Below, one piece after another: positions 57,469 through 64,000 of a stretch of DNA of 64,000 bases (positions are counted from its first letter, which is position 1; each line of letters begins with the position of its first letter). A program made the translations under genes and the position numbers. This DNA comes from Citrobacter sp. FP75 (GTDB taxonomy: Bacteria > Pseudomonadota > Gammaproteobacteria > Enterobacterales > Enterobacteriaceae). Under the pieces are notes generated by a model. It was not told the origin of the DNA and did no database searches. It saw nothing but the letters and a program-made list of their open reading frames with translations. Location of the stretch: assembly GCF_018342065.1 (NCBI RefSeq), contig NZ_JAFDOE010000001.1, positions 62,001-126,000 on the forward strand. Direction: 5' to 3'.

Positions 57469-57927
57469 ATGTTAGACAAAATTGACCGCAAGCTGCTCAG
57501 CTTGCTGCAACAGGATTGCACCCTTTCTTTGCAGGCGCTCGCGGATGCCGTTAATCTGACAACCACCCCCTGCTGGAAACGACTCAAGCGACTTGAGGAC
57601 GACGGTGTTCTGCTTGGCAAAGTCGCGCTGCTGGATCCCGAAAAGCTGGGGCTGGGTTTAACCGCCTTTGTGCTGATCAAAACGCAGCATCACAGCAGTG
57701 AATGGTACTGTCGCTTTGTTACCGAAGTGACCGGGATGCCTGAGGTACTGGGATTCTGGCGCATGGCCGGGGAGTATGACTATCTGATGCGGGTTCAGGT
57801 CGCCGACATGAAACGCTACGATGACTTCTACAAGCGGCTGGTGAACAGCGTGCCGGGGCTGTCGGACGTCACCTCAAGCTTTGCGATGGAACAGATTAAA
57901 TACACAACTGCTCTACCTATTGAATAA
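57469..57927 (+). CDS. decR: Lrp/AsnC-family cysteine-responsive regulator DecR
   Basis: This 152-residue Lrp-type regulator was formerly called YbaO. The helix-turn-helix is [25 protein letters not shown] and the ligand-binding RAM domain follows (about 65-140, [28 protein letters not shown]). In E. coli it activates cysteine detoxification genes in response to cysteine. In Salmonella ybaO is reported to control cdsH, so the divergent pair forms a local circuit. The start at 57469 follows GGAGTGGAT. mdlA starts 44 bp later, as in E. coli. Confidence 0.96.
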   Translation: MLDKIDRKLLSLLQQDCTLSLQALADAVNLTTTPCWKRLKRLEDDGVLLGKVALLDPEKLGLGLTAFVLIKTQHHSSEWYCRFVTEVTGMPEVLGFWRMAGEYDYLMRVQVADMKRYDDFYKRLVNSVPGLSDVTSSFAMEQIKYTTALPIE

Positions 57928-57971
57928 TTCTCCCGGCGTTCATTGCCGGAAATCATGTCAGGACATAACGC

Positions 57972-61515
<3,544 letters not shown>

Positions 61516-61560
61516 TATCGCTGCTCCGACACGATAATCAACAATCTGGTGCAAAAATGT

Positions 61561-61592
61561 AACGCACTATGCACCGTCATAGTGCGTTTTTT
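61561..61592 (+). terminator. Terminator of mdlAB
   Basis: AACGCACTATG and CATAGTGCGTT pair perfectly around CACCGT; a T-run follows. It lies 45 bp after mdlB. Confidence 0.9.
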
Positions 61593-61648
61593 CTTTTTCC
61601 GCTCTGCCCGCGCCCTGCGAGCCTGAATCATCCCGCGTTTTTCATTCC

Positions 61649-61664
61649 TGGCACACCCCTTGCA
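61649..61664 (+). promoter_or_regulatory. Sigma-54 promoter of glnK-amtB
   Basis: TGGCACACCCCTTGCA contains the GG and GC of the -24/-12 elements at the correct spacing, 54 bp before the glnK start. TGGTGCA at 61547-61553 and TGCACC at 61570-61575 resemble NtrC half-sites. In E. coli this promoter needs NtrC under nitrogen limitation. Confidence 0.88.
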
Positions 61665-61717
61665 ATATTCATCCTGTGTATCTGCAGCCACTACTGAATT
61701 CTGACTGGAGGGGATCT

Positions 61718-62056
61718 ATGAAGCTGGTTACCGTGGTAATCAAACCGTTCAAACTGGAAGACGTCCGCGAAGCACTGTCGTCTATTGGTATTCAGGGGTT
61801 GACCGTCACCGAAGTGAAGGGCTTTGGACGACAGAAAGGCCATGCTGAGCTGTACCGGGGGGCCGAATACAGTGTCAATTTTTTACCGAAGGTGAAGATT
61901 GATGTGGCGATTGCCGACGATCAGCTTGATGAAGTGATAGATATCATCAGCAAGTCGGCCTACACCGGAAAAATTGGCGACGGCAAAATTTTCGTCGCCG
62001 AGCTGCAACGTGTGATTCGCATTCGTACCGGTGAAGCCGACGAAGCCGCACTGTAA
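61718..62056 (+). CDS. glnK: PII-family nitrogen regulator GlnK
   Basis: This 112-residue PII protein binds ATP, ADP and 2-oxoglutarate and reversibly plugs the AmtB channel according to nitrogen status. The uridylylated tyrosine is Y51 in the T-loop (YRGAEYSVNF), and TGKIGDGKIFV is the PII signature for the B-loop. The start at 61718 follows GGAGGGG. amtB begins 31 bp later; pairing with amtB and the sigma-54 promoter separate it from glnB. Confidence 0.98.
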   Translation: MKLVTVVIKPFKLEDVREALSSIGIQGLTVTEVKGFGRQKGHAELYRGAEYSVNFLPKVKIDVAIADDQLDEVIDIISKSAYTGKIGDGKIFVAELQRVIRIRTGEADEAAL

Positions 62057-62087
62057 CTTTTGGCACACAGTGATAGGAAACCAAAAA

Positions 62088-63374
62088 ATGAAGATAGCAA
62101 CGATGAAAACGGGTATCGCTTCACTGACGCTGCTGCCTGGGCTGGCGATGGCAGCGCCGGCCGTCGCGGACAAGGCCGATAACGCCTTTATGATGATATG
62201 CACCGCGCTGGTATTGTTTATGACCATTCCAGGCATTGCGTTGTTTTACGGCGGTTTGATTCGCGGCAAGAACGTCCTGTCGATGCTGACGCAGGTCACG
62301 GTGACGTTCGCCCTGGTATGCATTTTATGGGTGGTTTACGGCTACTCGCTGGCCTTTGGCGAGGGGAATAGCTTCTTCGGCAACTTCAACTGGGTGATGC
62401 TGAAAAGCATTGCGCTGACGGCGGTCACAGGGAGCTTCTACCAGTATATTCACGTTGCGTTCCAGGGCTCGTTTGCCTGCATCACCGTTGGGCTTATCGT
62501 TGGTGCGCTGGCTGAACGTATTCGCTTTTCTGCGGTACTCATTTTTGTGGTGGTATGGCTGACGCTGTCTTACATTCCGATTGCGCATATGGTCTGGGGC
62601 GGCGGTCTGCTGGCTTCCCATGGCGCGCTGGATTTTGCGGGCGGGACGGTGGTGCATATCAACGCGGCGATCGCCGGGCTGGTTGGAGCTTATCTGATTG
62701 GCAAACGCGTCGGTTTTGGCAAAGAAGCCTTTAAACCACATAACCTGCCGATGGTCTTTACCGGTACTGCCGTTCTCTACATCGGCTGGTTTGGCTTTAA
62801 CGCCGGCTCTGCGGGCACGGCTAACGAAATCGCCGCGCTGGCCTTCGTAAATACCGTAGTGGCGACCGCGGCTGCCATTCTCGGTTGGATCTTTGGTGAG
62901 TGGGCGCTGCGTGGCAAACCATCGTTACTGGGCGCGTGTTCTGGTGCCATCGCGGGTCTGGTTGGCGTGACGCCTGCCTGTGGTTACATTGGTGTCGGCG
63001 GCGCGTTGATCATCGGCGCAATCGCCGGTCTGGCAGGTCTGTGGGGCGTGACGATGCTGAAACGTTTTCTACGCGTTGATGACCCGTGCGATGTGTTCGG
63101 CGTGCACGGCGTTTGCGGCATTGTCGGCTGTATCCTGACCGGGGTGTTCGCCGCCAGTTCTCTGGGAGGCGTGGGCTTTGCTGAGGGCGTGACCATGGGG
63201 CATCAGCTTTTGGTACAGCTGGAAAGCGTGGCGATTACCATTGTCTGGTCCGGCGTGGTGGCCTTCATCGGCTACAAGCTGGCGGATATGACGGTAGGGC
63301 TGCGTGTACCGGAAGAGCAGGAGCGCGAAGGGCTGGATGTGAACAGCCACGGTGAAAATGCCTATAACGCCTGA
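62088..63374 (+). CDS. amtB: Ammonium transporter AmtB
   Basis: This is a 428-residue trimeric ammonium channel with a cleaved signal peptide (1-22, ending AMA) and eleven membrane helices. The twin pore histidines lie in IPIAHMVWGG and FGVHGVCG, and FAGGTVVHINAAIAG and the conserved aspartate in helix 5 (region SYIPIAH) are in place. The C-terminal tail REGLDVNSHGENAYNA is where GlnK docks. The start at 62088 gives the E. coli length. REP units follow the stop. Confidence 0.98.
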   Translation: MKIATMKTGIASLTLLPGLAMAAPAVADKADNAFMMICTALVLFMTIPGIALFYGGLIRGKNVLSMLTQVTVTFALVCILWVVYGYSLAFGEGNSFFGNFNWVMLKSIALTAVTGSFYQYIHVAFQGSFACITVGLIVGALAERIRFSAVLIFVVVWLTLSYIPIAHMVWGGGLLASHGALDFAGGTVVHINAAIAGLVGAYLIGKRVGFGKEAFKPHNLPMVFTGTAVLYIGWFGFNAGSAGTANEIAALAFVNTVVATAAAILGWIFGEWALRGKPSLLGACSGAIAGLVGVTPACGYIGVGGALIIGAIAGLAGLWGVTMLKRFLRVDDPCDVFGVHGVCGIVGCILTGVFAASSLGGVGFAEGVTMGHQLLVQLESVAITIVWSGVVAFIGYKLADMTVGLRVPEEQEREGLDVNSHGENAYNA

Positions 63375-63383
63375 TTCTCAAAT

Positions 63384-63446
63384 TGCCGGATGGCGCTAAA
63401 CGCTTATCCGGCCTACGACGATTTAGTCTGTAGGCCGGATAAGACA
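63384..63446. repeat. REP pair between amtB and tesB
   Basis: GCCGGATGGCGCTAAACGC to TTATCCGGCCTACGAC, then GTAGGCCGGATAAGAC in the opposite direction, form a two-unit BIME between convergent genes. Confidence 0.85.
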
Positions 63447-64000
63447 TCAATTGCGATTGCGCATTACCCCTTCTTGCACCGTAGAGGCAACCAGCACGCC
63501 GTCCTGCGTATAAAACTCCCCGCGTACAAAGCCTCGGGCACCGGATGCTGAAGTGCTCTCGACGTTATACAACAACCACTCATTGATATTGAACGGGCGA
63601 TGGAACCACATCGAATGGTCAATAGTCGCTATCTGAATTCCTTTCTCCAGAAAACCAATGCCGTACGGCTGTAGCGCCACGGGCAGGAAGTTCAGGTCAG
63701 AGGCGTAGCCGAGCAAATACTGATGCACGCGCAGATCGTTCTGCACCGTACCGTTGGCGCGGATCCACACCTGGCGAGTTGGGTCCGCGACGTGACCTTT
63801 GAGCGGGTTATGAAACTCCACCGGACGCACTTCCAGCGGGCGGTCATTGATAAATTTCTCTTTCAACAGCGGCGGCAGCAGATGCGCTACCGAGCGGGCA
63901 ATTTCCGTTTCTGATTTCAGCGCTTCAGGTCCCGGCGCTTGCGGCATGGTTTTCTGATGTTCAAAACCCTCCTCCGGTGCCTGAAAAGAGGCGGTCATGT
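63447..64000 (-). CDS. tesB: Acyl-CoA thioesterase II, 3' part
   Basis: The C-terminal 183 residues are in the window; the N-terminal third lies beyond its right edge. TesB is a cytoplasmic double hot-dog thioesterase with broad acyl-CoA range. The fragment includes [13 protein letters not shown] with the catalytic aspartate, [10 protein letters not shown], and the C-terminus [16 protein letters not shown]. The frame is open through the window edge at base 64000. It is convergent with amtB, as in E. coli. Confidence 0.97.
   Translation of the reverse strand, partial: MTASFQAPEEGFEHQKTMPQAPGPEALKSETEIARSVAHLLPPLLKEKFINDRPLEVRPVEFHNPLKGHVADPTRQVWIRANGTVQNDLRVHQYLLGYASDLNFLPVALQPYGIGFLEKGIQIATIDHSMWFHRPFNINEWLLYNVESTSASGARGFVRGEFYTQDGVLVASTVQEGVMRNRN

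Noticed and set aside
57357-57680. 108-residue N-terminal extension of CdsH
   Set aside because: It is the complement of the decR 5' region, Ser-rich and unlike the enzyme family.

Overview
The window is chromosomal DNA of an enterobacterium close to Escherichia coli and Salmonella. About 50 of its roughly 60 genes follow the E. coli order from malZ to tesB and encode proteins of matching length. Some extra genes are Salmonella-like: tsaA next to acpH, and cdsH next to decR. Other extra genes fit neither reference well, so Citrobacter is the most likely genus. That is an inference from gene content and remembered sequences, not a database result.

Region 1 (1-10.6 kb) is accessory DNA between the 3' end of malZ and acpH, which are neighbours in E. 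coli. It starts with a LysR regulator divergent from a three-gene set: a YcaC-like isochorismatase hydrolase, a membrane-anchored antibiotic-biosynthesis-monooxygenase (ABM) domain protein, and a YtcJ-like amidohydrolase with a Cys/His-rich tail. Next come a 1281-residue autotransporter, an orphan LuxR-type regulator, an AT-rich non-coding stretch of about 660 bp, and the 2-Cys peroxiredoxin TsaA.

Region 2 (10.6-34.5 kb) is mostly core genome. It holds acpH; the queA-tgt-yajC-secD-secF set (queuosine tRNA modification plus Sec translocase accessories); a VOC protein with a WYL regulator in the place where E. coli carries yajD; tsx and yajI; nrdR-ribD-ribH-nusB-thiL-pgpA (nucleotide control, riboflavin, antitermination, thiamine, phospholipid); yajO-dxs-ispA-xseB (isoprenoid precursors); thiI; an unrecognised disulfide-rich exported protein; yajL-panE; yajQ and yajR.

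Region 3 (34.6-42.6 kb) has the cytochrome bo3 operon cyoABCDE, then ampG-yajG and bolA. Region 4 (42.9-52.6 kb) is the protein quality-control block tig, clpP, clpX, lon, hupB, ppiD, then ybaV and fadM. A heat-shock-type promoter lies before lon. Region 5 (52.7-64 kb) has queC, ybaE and cof; the divergent cysteine detoxification pair cdsH/decR; the ABC exporter pair mdlA-mdlB; the nitrogen-regulated glnK-amtB operon behind a sigma-54 promoter; and the 3' part of tesB, cut by the window end.

REP/BIME palindromes occur in several gaps. Two ERIC elements are visible: a full-length one before cof and an internally deleted one inside the accessory hydrolase set. No rRNA, tRNA, CRISPR array, prophage or intact insertion sequence was seen. 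The least described material is the LysR-hydrolase set, the autotransporter-LuxR pair, and the cysteine-rich exported protein between thiI and yajL.
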